Below, piece after piece: positions 9,346 to 19,400 of a stretch of 53,925 nucleotides of DNA. Numbering within the stretch: position 1 is the first letter of the stretch; each line of letters begins with the position of its first letter. The stretch covers positions 1 through 53,925 of the forward strand of contig CALTTE010000006.1 of NCBI GenBank assembly GCA_943908405.1, read 5' to 3'. This DNA comes from an uncultured Moraxella sp. (GTDB lineage: Bacteria > Pseudomonadota > Gammaproteobacteria > Pseudomonadales > Moraxellaceae). The notes beneath the pieces are model-generated. The model saw only the letters and a program-made list of their open reading frames with translations, did no database searches and was not told the DNA's origin. The position numbers were made by a program, and so were the translations under genes.

Positions 9346-9647
9346 AATTGGTCGGTTTTCAAATAAATTGGCTTATGGTAGCATAGCACATCATTTTTGG
9401 CTAATGTTTTTACTGGGGTTGGTATTCTTTGGGTGGGCAAGCTATACCAAGGGGTATTTTTAATGCGGTTTTGGCAATGTTGTTGTGATTAAACTGTTTT
9501 GGTTGGTATGATTTGTAATTTGGTTAATGTTATTTGCAATAAGTGTTATTTGTAATAGGTGTTATTTTTAATAAAGGCTGTTTTTAGCGTTGGTTATTGC
9601 CTTTTATCAATGCGTTTGGTGGGTTTTGCTTATTTTTGGTATCGGTT

Positions 9648-9692
9648 GATAACAAAGCGTTTGATGGCAAAGCGTTTGACAACAAAGCATTA
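9648..9692. repeat. Three degenerate 15-bp tandem repeats in the rlmJ/oxygenase gap
   Basis: Copies of GATAACAAAGCGTTT lie at 9648-9662, 9663-9677 and 9678-9692, the last diverged. The 386-base gap 9346-9731 between divergent genes also holds shorter echoes (GTGTTATTT variants at about 9530-9570). No gene or RNA was recognised in it. Confidence 0.7.
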
Positions 9693-9731
9693 ATTGAGCG
9701 GTATTAATTTTAATTAAAAAAAGGGGGGTGT

Positions 9732-10310
9732 ATGGATTGGGATAGCGCGATTGATGATACGCTACTTGAGCATTTTTTGCAAACTGGGTTTATGGTGCTA
9801 GATGGGTGCTTTGATGGGGCATTGGTGCAAAATCTTCAAACAGAAAGTGGCTTTGTGGCTTACAAAAAAGCAAGCCTAACCCACGGTGAGACACTCGCCC
9901 ATATCCGTGGCGATAATATTCGCTGGATTGATGATACTTGCCCCTATGGGACGTATTATAGCGAGCAGTTATTGACACTGGGCAAGTGGTTTAATCGTAT
10001 GTTGTTTACCACCATTCGGCAGGTGGAGTCTCATTATGCTTGCTATCCTGTGGGTTTTGGCTATGATTGGCACAAGGATAATCCCAAAGGGCGTGATGAG
10101 CGTGTATTTTCGGCGGTGTATTATTTAAATGACGATTGGAAAGACAGCGATGGCGGGGCGATTTGTTTGGTGGACAAAATGGGCAAGAATCAAACGCTAT
10201 TACCCAAAGCCAACCGTTTGGTGGTTTTTGATAGCAATTTGCTTCATCAAGTTGCCATAACCCATCGGATACGATACTCTATTGCCAGCTGGCTGCGGCG
10301 TGATGGCTAA
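9732..10310 (+). CDS. 2-oxoglutarate/Fe(II)-dependent oxygenase (prolyl hydroxylase-like)
   Basis: A 192-residue protein of the 2OG-Fe(II) dioxygenase superfamily, closest in pattern to SM-20/P4H-type hydroxylases. The double-stranded beta-helix supplies the metal ligands HKD in YDWHKDN (His/Asp, about residues 115-117) and the distal His in NLLHQV (about residue 176). An Arg in RYSIASWLRR would bind 2-oxoglutarate. YYLNDDW and GGAICLVD are typical core strands. The substrate is unknown; a protein or small-molecule hydroxylase is possible. The start at 9732 has an unusual ribosome-binding region, an A7-G6 run ending five bases before the ATG. Confidence 0.85.
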   Translation: MDWDSAIDDTLLEHFLQTGFMVLDGCFDGALVQNLQTESGFVAYKKASLTHGETLAHIRGDNIRWIDDTCPYGTYYSEQLLTLGKWFNRMLFTTIRQVESHYACYPVGFGYDWHKDNPKGRDERVFSAVYYLNDDWKDSDGGAICLVDKMGKNQTLLPKANRLVVFDSNLLHQVAITHRIRYSIASWLRRDG

Positions 10311-10321
10311 TCTTGTCGTGC

Positions 10322-10425
10322 GTTGTTATTCAATGTGGTGGTGTTATTTAATGCGTTGTTATTTAATGCGGTGGTGCTTGGATAAAATGATACTTGGATA
10401 AAAGATGATGTTTGGATAAAATTTG
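10322..10425. repeat. Two short degenerate tandem repeat sets before dapE
   Basis: The 301-base gap 10311-10611 contains about three degenerate copies of TGTTATTTAATGCGGTGG (10322-10376). These are followed by three copies of CTTGGATAAAA-type units (10377-10392, 10393-10410, from 10411). No gene or RNA was recognised in the gap. Confidence 0.6.
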
Positions 10426-10611
10426 ACAATATGACCAACGCCTTGCCATTGATTTGCTGGGTTTAAAGTATGAGCTTAAGGTGTTGGGTTGAAAGTGTTG
10501 GGCGATTTGTAAAGAGATTTTGCTGGCTATTTATATTGATATTTGAAGACAAATTTTTGTGTGTTATTTATTTTATGTGTTATATAAGCTGACCAAAGTT
10601 AGGGGTATTTA

Positions 10612-11808
10612 ATGAATGATTTAACCAATAAGGTAGTGAATGACACACCAAACCAAGCCAGCGATAGCTTGGTGCTTAGTATGGCATTGTTAAGTCGTCC
10701 ATCGCTATCGCCCGATACGACCGATTGCTTAACACTACTTGCTGACCGATTGCAGGGTAGCGATTTTGTTAGCACGTTTATGCCTTTTGGGACAGGTGTT
10801 GATAAGGTCAATAACTTATGGGCAAAGCATGGCACGGCTCGCCCTGTGGTGTGTTTTGTTGGGCATACGGACGTTGTGCCTGTGGGCGACGATGGGCAAT
10901 GGACGTATCCGCCCTTTGTGCCGACGATTGACAAAGGCGTGCTATACGCTCGTGGGGCAGCGGATATGAAAACGGCGGTGGCGTGCTTTGTGGTGGCAGC
11001 TGAACGCTTTATTAACAAATACCCCAATCACCAAGGCAGTATTGCCCTACTTATCACAGGCGATGAAGAGGGGGCGGCAATCAATGGTACCCGCCAAGTG
11101 GCTAAGGCATTGCAAGCAAAGGGCGAGGTGATTGATTATTGCTTGGTGGGTGAGCCGTCCAGTAGTGTGGTGCTTGGCGATACCATCAAAAACGGCAGGC
11201 GTGGCTCATTAAATGCCGATGTCCAAGTTATTGGCAAGCAAGGGCACGTGGCTTATCCACACCTTGCCATCAACCCCGTTCACTTGGCAAGTAGTATTGT
11301 TGCTAAGCTTTGCAATACGGTTTGGGACAATGGCAATGACTATTTTCCCCCAACCACGCTACAAGTATCCAGTATCCGCTCAAGCACCGCATCGCACAAC
11401 GTCATTCCTGAGTGGTGTCGCTTTAGCTTTAATTTTCGTTTTGGTACTAAAAGCAGTGCCGATAGCCTAAAGACACGCACCCAAGCGATATTTGAGGCGG
11501 TGCTAGCAGACACAGGGGCGAACTATACTATTGATTGGCAACTGTCGGGTGAGCCGTTTTTGACCGAGCAAGGTAAGCTTGTGTCAGCGTGCCAATCGGC
11601 GATTGCTAGCGTGCTGGGGCGTGAAAGCGTGCTATCAACATCGGGGGGGACATCAGATGGTAGATTTATTGCACCGATGGGGGCAGAGGTGGTGGAGCTT
11701 GGGGTGATTAACGCCACCATTCATCAAGTCAATGAGTGTGTGTTGGTGGCGGATTTGGAGCAATTAACCGATGTTTATGAGCAGATTTTGGTTAATTTGT
11801 TGCTTTAG
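10612..11808 (+). CDS. dapE: Succinyl-diaminopimelate desuccinylase
   Basis: A di-zinc M20-family hydrolase that removes succinate from N-succinyl-LL-diaminopimelate on the route to lysine and peptidoglycan meso-DAP. The 398-residue protein shows the metal and catalytic residues GHTDVVP, ARGAADMK, DEEG (catalytic Glu pair), GEPSSS and the C-terminal IHQVNE. An internal dimerisation domain contains GKQGHVAYPHLA. A polar N-terminal extension of about 20 residues precedes the usual start of homology (LVLSMALLSRPSLSPD). The TAG stop lies inside the first unit of a 9-bp tandem repeat whose every copy would supply another in-frame stop. Confidence 0.96.
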   Translation: MNDLTNKVVNDTPNQASDSLVLSMALLSRPSLSPDTTDCLTLLADRLQGSDFVSTFMPFGTGVDKVNNLWAKHGTARPVVCFVGHTDVVPVGDDGQWTYPPFVPTIDKGVLYARGAADMKTAVACFVVAAERFINKYPNHQGSIALLITGDEEGAAINGTRQVAKALQAKGEVIDYCLVGEPSSSVVLGDTIKNGRRGSLNADVQVIGKQGHVAYPHLAINPVHLASSIVAKLCNTVWDNGNDYFPPTTLQVSSIRSSTASHNVIPEWCRFSFNFRFGTKSSADSLKTRTQAIFEAVLADTGANYTIDWQLSGEPFLTEQGKLVSACQSAIASVLGRESVLSTSGGTSDGRFIAPMGAEVVELGVINATIHQVNECVLVADLEQLTDVYEQILVNLLL

Positions 11809-11844
11809 TTGCTTTAGTTGCTTTAGTTGCTTTAGTTGCTTTAA
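11800..11844. repeat. Five tandem 9-bp repeats (TTGCTTTAG) spanning the dapE stop
   Basis: Exact copies at 11800-11808, 11809-11817, 11818-11826 and 11827-11835, and a fifth ending in A at 11836-11844. The first copy encodes the last two Leu codons and the stop of dapE. Because the unit is a multiple of three, copy-number change would not alter the protein. Confidence 0.95.
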
Positions 11845-11848
11845 GCTT

Positions 11849-11887
11849 GGGTATTTGGGTATTTGGGTATTTGGGTATTTGGGTATT
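11849..11887. repeat. Nearly five tandem 8-bp repeats (GGGTATTT)
   Basis: Four exact units from 11849 to 11880 and a fifth 7-base unit, four bases after the 9-bp array. It is intergenic, between the convergent ends of dapE and the MFS gene. The rest of the gap to 11992 holds ACCAATTTTAACT-like echoes. Confidence 0.95.
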
Positions 11888-11992
11888 GGTGCTTGTGCGA
11901 CTAATGGTTAAATTGGGCTTTTGGCTTAACCAATTTTAACTATATTAACCAATTAGCTATTTTAACCAATCAGCTTAAAAATCAATGGACTT

Positions 11993-13309
11993 TTAATTAT
12001 CAGCAATCAGCGTCATTGTGTTTTTGTAATGCTGTAATTTTTTGTATAAAAATAGCCCAAATACCGTATTGATAATGCCTGTCATCAAGAATAAATCACC
12101 AATGGTTAATCTAAATACGCTTAATAAAATAATGGCAAAAACAGCAGATAAAACCATAAAAAGGGCGTTAAAGATGTTATTTGCCCCAATGATTCTTGCT
12201 CGGTGGTCAATGGGGGCATATGCTTGCATCATTGTATACAGTGGCACAATGTATAACCCCCCAAAAAAGCCAATCAAAAACAAATCGGCAAAAATTCTAA
12301 TCGCCCCAGATTTGGCTAATAACAACGTTACGGTTAAATAGCCATCGCTTGGTACGTTATTAAATTGGGATAAGGCAACATATAAATCAACAGCAAAAAT
12401 ACTAAGCCCAATAATGCCAAAAGGCAATAAGCGTAAGCCAACTTTGTTTTTGGTGAATACCTTACAAAGTAGCGAGCCAATCGCCACCCCCACCGAAAAC
12501 AAGCTTAATAATAAAATCACCACCGTTTGGTTGCCGTGTAGGATTTTTTGGCTAAATTCAGGCGTTTGGGTCAAAAATGTCGCCCCATAAAACCAAAACC
12601 AGCTATTGCCCAAAATCACAAAAAACAACAAGGGTAAACGATACGCATAGCCAATAATGTTACCGCTGGCTTTAAAAATATTAAAATTAAGTGGCACGTT
12701 TTGTGTCGGCATTATGGTTTTGGGGATAAAGCTTGCAGCGATATAGCCAAGCACGGCGATGATAAGACACACCCCACTTATCCAATACAGATGGTGGTTT
12801 AGTTGGGTGAGTAGTCCTGCCATCATCATTCCTGTTAAAATCGCAAGGCTTGTTGCCATTTGAAATAAGCCATTGGCAGAAATCAGCTCGTTTTTGTCCA
12901 TCATCTCTGGCAAATAAGCGTATTTAATCGGCCCAAAAAAGGTAGAATGCGTCCCCATCAAAAACAGTGCCAAAAACAATAGCCAATACCACTCAAAAAC
13001 AAAGCCTATCATCGCTATTGTCATAATCACAATCTCAAGGGCTTTGATTTTTTTGGTCAGGGCTGATTTTTCATAGCTATCTGCCACTTGTCCTGCCAAC
13101 GCCGAAAATAAAAAATACGGCAAAATAAACAGCATTGCCGCCAAATTGTTTAATAAGCTTGTGGCAACCCCAAGTTTGGCGGCGGCGGTGTAGGTTAATA
13201 ATAAAATGAGCGATTGCTTAAAGACATTGTCATTAAACGCCCCCAAAAACTGGGTAAAAAACATCGCTGTGAACTTTTTTTGGGTAAATAGGGTAAATTG
13301 GCTTGCCAT
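11993..13309 (-). CDS. MFS transporter, LplT-like (lysophospholipid carrier family)
   Basis: A 438-residue membrane protein with about 12 hydrophobic segments. The start, FFTQFLGAFNDNVFKQSLILLL, and the segment STFFGPIKYAYLPEMM are hallmarks of the LplT family and of the MFS half of Aas-type fusions, which flip lysophospholipids across the inner membrane for re-acylation. No acyltransferase is fused or adjacent here, so the LplT role is inferred from family pattern only. ATG 13309 (MASQF) is chosen because GGAG lies five bases upstream; a tandem ATG at 13312 is too close to it. It is divergent from tamA. Confidence 0.85.
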   Translation of the reverse strand: MASQFTLFTQKKFTAMFFTQFLGAFNDNVFKQSLILLLTYTAAAKLGVATSLLNNLAAMLFILPYFLFSALAGQVADSYEKSALTKKIKALEIVIMTIAMIGFVFEWYWLLFLALFLMGTHSTFFGPIKYAYLPEMMDKNELISANGLFQMATSLAILTGMMMAGLLTQLNHHLYWISGVCLIIAVLGYIAASFIPKTIMPTQNVPLNFNIFKASGNIIGYAYRLPLLFFVILGNSWFWFYGATFLTQTPEFSQKILHGNQTVVILLLSLFSVGVAIGSLLCKVFTKNKVGLRLLPFGIIGLSIFAVDLYVALSQFNNVPSDGYLTVTLLLAKSGAIRIFADLFLIGFFGGLYIVPLYTMMQAYAPIDHRARIIGANNIFNALFMVLSAVFAIILLSVFRLTIGDLFLMTGIINTVFGLFLYKKLQHYKNTMTLIADN

Positions 13310-13422
13310 CATTGCTCCATTTGGCAAAAAGATAATTATTTTTTGATAAACCTTTGCTATAATAGCAAGGTTTTTGGTTTTGGTCTAAATTTTTTTGGGC
13401 GGTGTGATGGGTGAAACTAGTG

Positions 13423-16400
13423 ATGGGCGATAAAAAAAGCAAACCGCATTGGATGTTGGTGCTAGGATTGCTTGCCAGTAGTGCTTTTGCGGATGATAAT
13501 TTTGCTGATAATAAGATGGGCGATAAAACACAGCGGTCAAATGCCAATGCCCTAAATGGTATGTATGAAAACGGTATACGTCAAAACGCCATAAATCAAG
13601 ATACTGTTGTAAACCCAAATGCGATAAATTCAAACACGCAGCGACCAACCAATGCCTTAAGCCAAACCGCCCAGCCAATGATTGATGAGCTAAATTTGAA
13701 CGGCGATGTTGATAATGGCGATGTCAATAACGGCGGTATCAATGATGATACCAAATCCACCCAAAATTTGCCCATCGCTCGCCTAGATAGCGATACCGCC
13801 CCTGTGGGCTTACCGTCTTTGTCGCCCAATATTGAGGCTTTGCTTAGCATAAGTGGTAGTAATAATAATGATATCAATAATAATGGGGTAATAGACCCTG
13901 AAAAGCTTATCAATCCTGAAGATTATTTGCCCCAATATACCCGTAGCGATGATGTGCTTGCCACACCGATTGCCATTAATGACACGGTGGACAAATCGCC
14001 CAATGTTTTGGTTCGGCTTTATAATCGCTTTTTTAATGATGGGGTGCAGACATCACCACATTTGACCGCCAAGGTTTATCTTAATGTGGCTAGCCTTGAT
14101 TTAACCACTCCGCCAACAGCAATACCGTTTGACCATTCAAATACAAACATTAATTCATCTACTAACACCCATTCAGCTACCAACAACACCGATACAGCCA
14201 CCGATGGTTTAAATAACCATTTAAAAAATAACCCAAACAACAACCCAAACGACAGCGAAGCCAATGGCGATATTTTTGATATTGACACGATGGCTGATTT
14301 TGCGATGGACACGCCAAGACTGCCCCCAAAGCCAATTAATGAACGGCTTGTTCTTGCTGATACCACTGTTCAGCCTTATAAAAATATGGCCGCCGTGCTT
14401 GAGGATATGACGGTGGATTCTATTGTGAGCTTTTCGCAGTCGCTACCCAAGCTTAAGGACGCAGTTCAGTCTGCCGCCCAAGCGGTGGGTTTTTATGAGA
14501 CACAGTTTCGTTTGCAAAACGCAGGCAATGGGCAAATTAATATTATCATTGATGAGCTTGGCGAGCCTGTCAAAGTAGCCTCCAATGTGGTGCAAGTGCG
14601 AGGGGCTCAGGATATTGCTGAGATTGAACGTGCCAAAACGCTTGCCGAGGAGCAAATCAGCGGCGTGTTTAATCACGAAACCTATCGCCTTGCCAAACAG
14701 CGATTGGACGGCTTGCATAGCGATTTGGGTTTTTTTGATGGGCGATGGCTTGACAGTTCTGCGGAGATTGTATTGCCTGACAACACCGCCGATGTGAGCT
14801 TGGTTTATGATGCCAATCAGCGGTATGTTTTTGATGAGGTGGTATTTTTTACGCTGGACAAAGACAGCAATGAGCTTACCACCGACCCCAACAAATTGCC
14901 TGTAGACAGTCGTTTATTAAAGCAGTTATTAACTTTTGAGACAGGTGATGGTTTTGATAGACGCAAGGTTTTGACTTTGACCAATGATTTGATTGGTACG
15001 GGTTATTTTAATACCAGTAATGTTGAGCTGGTGTTGCCAGAAGCCCCGCCAGTGGATAGCAGTCCTGTTCAGCCTACATTAGATACGATAAGTGATGGTG
15101 GCGTGCAAACAGCCATATCGCCCATTGATTTTCGTCCGAGCGAGCGTTTGGCCAGTCAGTTGCAAGCGGTCAAAGACAAAGCCAATCGTCTGTACAATAG
15201 CCCCAATGACCGTATTTTGCTGGACAACGACCAAACCAAAGCCACAAGTTTATTGGGTCAAGTCAGTGATGTTATCAAAAATCTGGTACAAAAAATTCTG
15301 CCCGATGAAACGGGTGATGTGGCAAGCGATAACAGAACACCGCCGACACCATTGCCCAACCGTAAATCGCCCCTTGATGTGCTCAATGATAAAAAAGTAC
15401 CGCTTTATGTGTTTGTGATGGCGGATAAGCCCAAACAAGCCCAAATTGGACTGGGTTGGGGGTCGGATACAGGAGCTAGGGCAACGGCTCGTTTTGAAAA
15501 TAATCTGATCAACAAACAAGGCTTGCAAGCCCAAGCTGAGTTGGCAATTTCGCCCAGTGAGCAAAGCGTTGATGGTTATTTGAGCTATCCATTAAGCCAC
15601 CCTGTGAATGACAAACTTATCGCAACAGGCAAGTATTTGCAAGAAAAAATCAACCAACAAGCCGATGATACCTTGACCACCCAAACGCTAGAGGCGGGGC
15701 TTGTGCGTCAGCAAGCAGGTATGGGTGATTGGAATGCCAGCTATGGACTAAGGTATCGCTTGGATAGATTAAACAGTAATTTGCCAAGCGATGCGTATCA
15801 CAAATTGCCGGTGCGATTTAGTGCAGGCAGTACCGCCCAGCAGGCAGTATTGGCGGGGCTATCGCTTAGTCAAACGGTGCAAGATAATCTTGCCAATCCA
15901 ATGCAGGGCTATCGCCATCATTATTCACTGGAAGCAGGGAGTAAGTCGCTTGGCAGTGATACCACGATGGCGATTGTGCGTGCTGGGGTAAGTGGTATGT
16001 ACAGTTTTGGTGATAATGCTTATGGCAAAAACCGAGCCCATCAGTTGCTGGGGCGATTGGATGCAGGGTATTTATGGGCAGAGGATTTTTTTGCGGTGCC
16101 GTATAAGCTAAGATTTTTTGCAGGGGGCGACCAATCTATTCGTGGCTATAGCCCCCAAAGCCTTGCTCCGGTGAGCGATAATGGGTATTTGGTGGGGGGG
16201 CAGATACTAGCGGTTGGTAGTGCTGAATACAATTACGAGGTCAAAGAAGGACTTAGGGCGGCCATCTTTGCTGATGTCGGTGGGGCGTATGACAAGCATT
16301 TTAGCAACAAAACCAACATAGGGGCTGGCGTTGGTATACGCTGGGCATCGCCTGTGGGGGTGGTGCGAGTGGACGCTGCCAAGGCAATACAACAAGATGG

Positions 16401-16443
16401 CTCACCGATACGCCTACACTTTTTGATTGGATTGCCATTTTAA
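13423..16443 (+). CDS. tamA: TamA-like Omp85/BamA-family outer-membrane protein
   Basis: A 1006-residue protein, far longer than typical TamA (about 580-620). In order: a signal peptide (basic start, then WMLVLGLLASSAFA), a long Asn/Asp/Thr-rich low-complexity region (about residues 25-315), three POTRA-like domains (about 316-540, continuing after an insert), a polar insert of about 115 residues inside or after POTRA3, and a C-terminal beta-barrel. The barrel has the Omp85 signature FFAGGDQSIRGY and ends RLHFLIGLPF with a terminal aromatic. With TamB it would help assemble or supply the outer membrane. ATG 13423 gives a proper signal peptide; GTG 13411 is possible. A G7 run interrupts the barrel at 16194. 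The stop overlaps the tamB start. Confidence 0.9.
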   Translation: MGDKKSKPHWMLVLGLLASSAFADDNFADNKMGDKTQRSNANALNGMYENGIRQNAINQDTVVNPNAINSNTQRPTNALSQTAQPMIDELNLNGDVDNGDVNNGGINDDTKSTQNLPIARLDSDTAPVGLPSLSPNIEALLSISGSNNNDINNNGVIDPEKLINPEDYLPQYTRSDDVLATPIAINDTVDKSPNVLVRLYNRFFNDGVQTSPHLTAKVYLNVASLDLTTPPTAIPFDHSNTNINSSTNTHSATNNTDTATDGLNNHLKNNPNNNPNDSEANGDIFDIDTMADFAMDTPRLPPKPINERLVLADTTVQPYKNMAAVLEDMTVDSIVSFSQSLPKLKDAVQSAAQAVGFYETQFRLQNAGNGQINIIIDELGEPVKVASNVVQVRGAQDIAEIERAKTLAEEQISGVFNHETYRLAKQRLDGLHSDLGFFDGRWLDSSAEIVLPDNTADVSLVYDANQRYVFDEVVFFTLDKDSNELTTDPNKLPVDSRLLKQLLTFETGDGFDRRKVLTLTNDLIGTGYFNTSNVELVLPEAPPVDSSPVQPTLDTISDGGVQTAISPIDFRPSERLASQLQAVKDKANRLYNSPNDRILLDNDQTKATSLLGQVSDVIKNLVQKILPDETGDVASDNRTPPTPLPNRKSPLDVLNDKKVPLYVFVMADKPKQAQIGLGWGSDTGARATARFENNLINKQGLQAQAELAISPSEQSVDGYLSYPLSHPVNDKLIATGKYLQEKINQQADDTLTTQTLEAGLVRQQAGMGDWNASYGLRYRLDRLNSNLPSDAYHKLPVRFSAGSTAQQAVLAGLSLSQTVQDNLANPMQGYRHHYSLEAGSKSLGSDTTMAIVRAGVSGMYSFGDNAYGKNRAHQLLGRLDAGYLWAEDFFAVPYKLRFFAGGDQSIRGYSPQSLAPVSDNGYLVGGQILAVGSAEYNYEVKEGLRAAIFADVGGAYDKHFSNKTNIGAGVGIRWASPVGVVRVDAAKAIQQDGSPIRLHFLIGLPF

Positions 16444-19400
16444 TGAATACGCCTAGCATTTCACCCAAAAAATCACGCTTATATCGCTTGATGGTGCTAA
16501 GCTTGTTGGGTGTTTTGGCGTTGTTATTGGTATTGGTGTTGCTACTGTATTTGGCGATGGCAACGCCAATGGGGTCCAAATGGTTGCTTGAAAAAATTGC
16601 CAGCGAAGCCAATATTTCTTTGAGCTATGGTAAAGGCAATTTGCGTGATGGCATTTGGGTGAATGATGTCCATATTGGGGCAGGTGAACCCATTGAGATT
16701 ACCATCAATGAAGGCTATGTACAGATTGGTTGGCGGGCGATTTTTGCAAGGCAGGTGCATTTATCGGCAATGACGGTGGATAAGGTAACGGTGCTTGACC
16801 ACAACCCACCCAGCGATGAACCTTTTGATTACCCAACTTTAACCTTGCCTGTTGATGTGTTACTTGAGCAGACCACAATCAATCAAATCGTGTACGACAA
16901 GGCAAAAAAAGACCCCATTATATTGCACGACATTGCTTTTAATAAAGCCAGCTGGTATGGGGCTGATGTGGTGCTATCCGAGGCAAGCATTGGCGTTGAT
17001 GACACCATTAATGTGCAAAATATCAATGGCAAAATAACGCTGTCAGGGGATTATCCGCTGGCAATAGATGCCAAAGTTATTGTTAATCGCTTAAGTGAGC
17101 ATCATATCGCCCCCTTGATGGTGCAGGCGACAGGCAGTCTAAAGCACACCAAGGGCCGTATATCAAGCCTTTATAATAATGCCAATGTGGCAGGCGAGTT
17201 TTCTGTGCAGGGTCTAGAAGATGACGCCCCTTTTTGGGCAAAAATCAATTTTGATAAAGTGCCATTGCCTTATGCCCCAAGCCAAAATATCGTGCTAAGC
17301 GATGGTAGTATTGTGGCACAAGGGGTGTTGTCAGCGATTGAGCTTCAGGTGGATACCAAGCTAACGGGCGTTGATGTGCCAGATGGTCGTTATCGTGGGC
17401 AAGCGGTGATTGCTGATGATACAATGACCATTGAACAATTAACACTAACAGGCAAGCACGGCGATTTGTCAGCACAAGGGCAAATCGATTGGCGTGATGA
17501 GATTGCCGTATCGCTGGTGGCTAAAAGCAATAATTACCGCTTGCAACAAGCAATGCCTGCCGATTATAGCGAATATAAGGCTTATTTGCCCAAACGGCTT
17601 GATGGCACGCTTGCTTTTGATTATCAAAGTAATGTAAGTGGCGATAGCGTCTATCAAATCAAACTTGCCCAAAAAAACGGCGAGCTTATGAGTGCTGACA
17701 TTCGCCAAAAAAATCCAACTAACCAAGCCGACCACCCTTGGCGTATCAATGCTGATTGGCAAAACCTAAGACGTGATAACCTGCCCACGCTTGGCAGGCT
17801 GATCAGCGATTATGGTAGCATAAAAGTGCAAACGCACAAGGGCAAAACCAGCGTAGAAGCAGCCGCTTATATCAATGCATTGTCAGGATTGCCTGTGGGG
17901 CGGTATGAGGTTAATGCTGAGCTATTGGCACAAAAATTAACCCTAAATGCAATGAATTATAATGGCGATATGGGTAAATTGACTGCCGATGGCGTGGTGT
18001 ATTTGGCGACCGATGAACGCCCTTTGTCGTATCAGATTGTGGCGAAGACAGACGGCTTATCACCCAATCGTTATTTTGATGAACCCAACAAAACGCCGAT
18101 TGACAGTATTACAGGACAACTGATTGTTGCAGGGCAACTGCAATCATCACAACTGCAATCATCAAAATCATCCAATAAGCACCCACGCCGCCGCAATAGC
18201 CAAGACAGTAACCAAATTAACAGTAGCCAAATTGACGGCGGTCAAATTGACAGCCACGATATTCGCCTAACCGCCGATGGTTTAAGTGTGCGTTTGGACG
18301 ATGGCAAGACCGCAACCCTTAATGGCGATGGGACAATAGCACTACAGCTACATAATAAACAGCTAACACACAGCCGCTTAAGTTTTGATGGTGTGTTGGC
18401 TACCGATGGGCTGGCTACGGGACTTGCACGCAATGACGTGTCGCTTTTGGTGTCAGGGACTGGCAAGCATTTGACGCTTGACAAATTGGCGATGACAGGG
18501 CAAACAGGTAAGCTGTTGGCGACAGGGTCGGTGGATTTAAGCGATGGGCTGGCGTGGCAAGTATCAGCGACAACCAAACAGCTTGATTTATCGGCGTTTT
18601 ATCCCAAAGCCTCTGTGATGATTACAGGCGAGATGACAAGCCAAGGACAAATCCGCCAAGGCAACCTACAAGCCTTGCATAGCAGTTTTGATGGCGATAT
18701 TAGTGCCAATCACACAAACAAGGGCTTGGATCAGGATTTAAGTGGTCAATTGCAAGTGGCGATACAAGGAGCAAATCAGCACTTTGCCATTGACAAGCTG
18801 TATTACAAAGGACAAGCAGGCGTGTTGTCTGGTACAGGGCAGGTGGATTTAAGTGATGGCGTGCGTGGCGAATTTGACGTGGCGATGGATAAGTTTGATG
18901 TTGGTGTGGTAAACGCCAAGTATGCCAGTAGCCTATCAGGGCAAGTAGTGGCAAGCGTTGATTGGGGGCGATTACAGCAAGTGCATATCAGCCAAATGGA
19001 CGTATCAGGCACAGTCAATAACGAGAATTTTTTGGCGACAGGGTCGCTGGGTGTTGTGCTTGATTTGCCCAAGGATTGGCAGGCGTTTTGGCAACAGCTA
19101 CAGCCAAAGCGTTTTGATATTGACCAATTAAGTGACAAATACCGCACAATGGGACGTCAGGGCAAGTTGGGCAACACAAACAGTCTAGAGCAAACCTTAA
19201 TACGACAAAATACCGCCTTTAATCAAGTGGTCAAAAAATTACAGGCAGATGACGTTAAGTTGCAATGGGGCGATAATAACTTATTGATGGCAGGTAATGA
19301 ACAAAACTTGCAATTAACAATCAACGCCCAACGCTTAAGCCAGCTGATGCCAAGCGTGCGAGGCAAGGTGGTTGGTACATTGGTGCTTGCAAGCAATGAT

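Noticed and set aside
11993..13309. Aas-type fusion of lysophospholipid carrier and acyltransferase
   Set aside because: The protein ends after the MFS domain (438 residues), and no acyltransferase or AMP-ligase domain is encoded next to it.
13354..13368. Hairpin TTGCTAT-A-ATAGCAA before tamA, read as a terminator
   Set aside because: No gene in the plus direction ends nearby, and the centre is TATAAT. It may be part of the tamA promoter, but no convincing -35 lies 16-18 bases upstream, so it was not listed as either.
14443..14718. Long antisense ORFs inside tamA, tamB, tkt and hscA
   Set aside because: They lie wholly within well-supported genes, have no family pattern or ribosome-binding site, and follow from codon bias on the coding strand.
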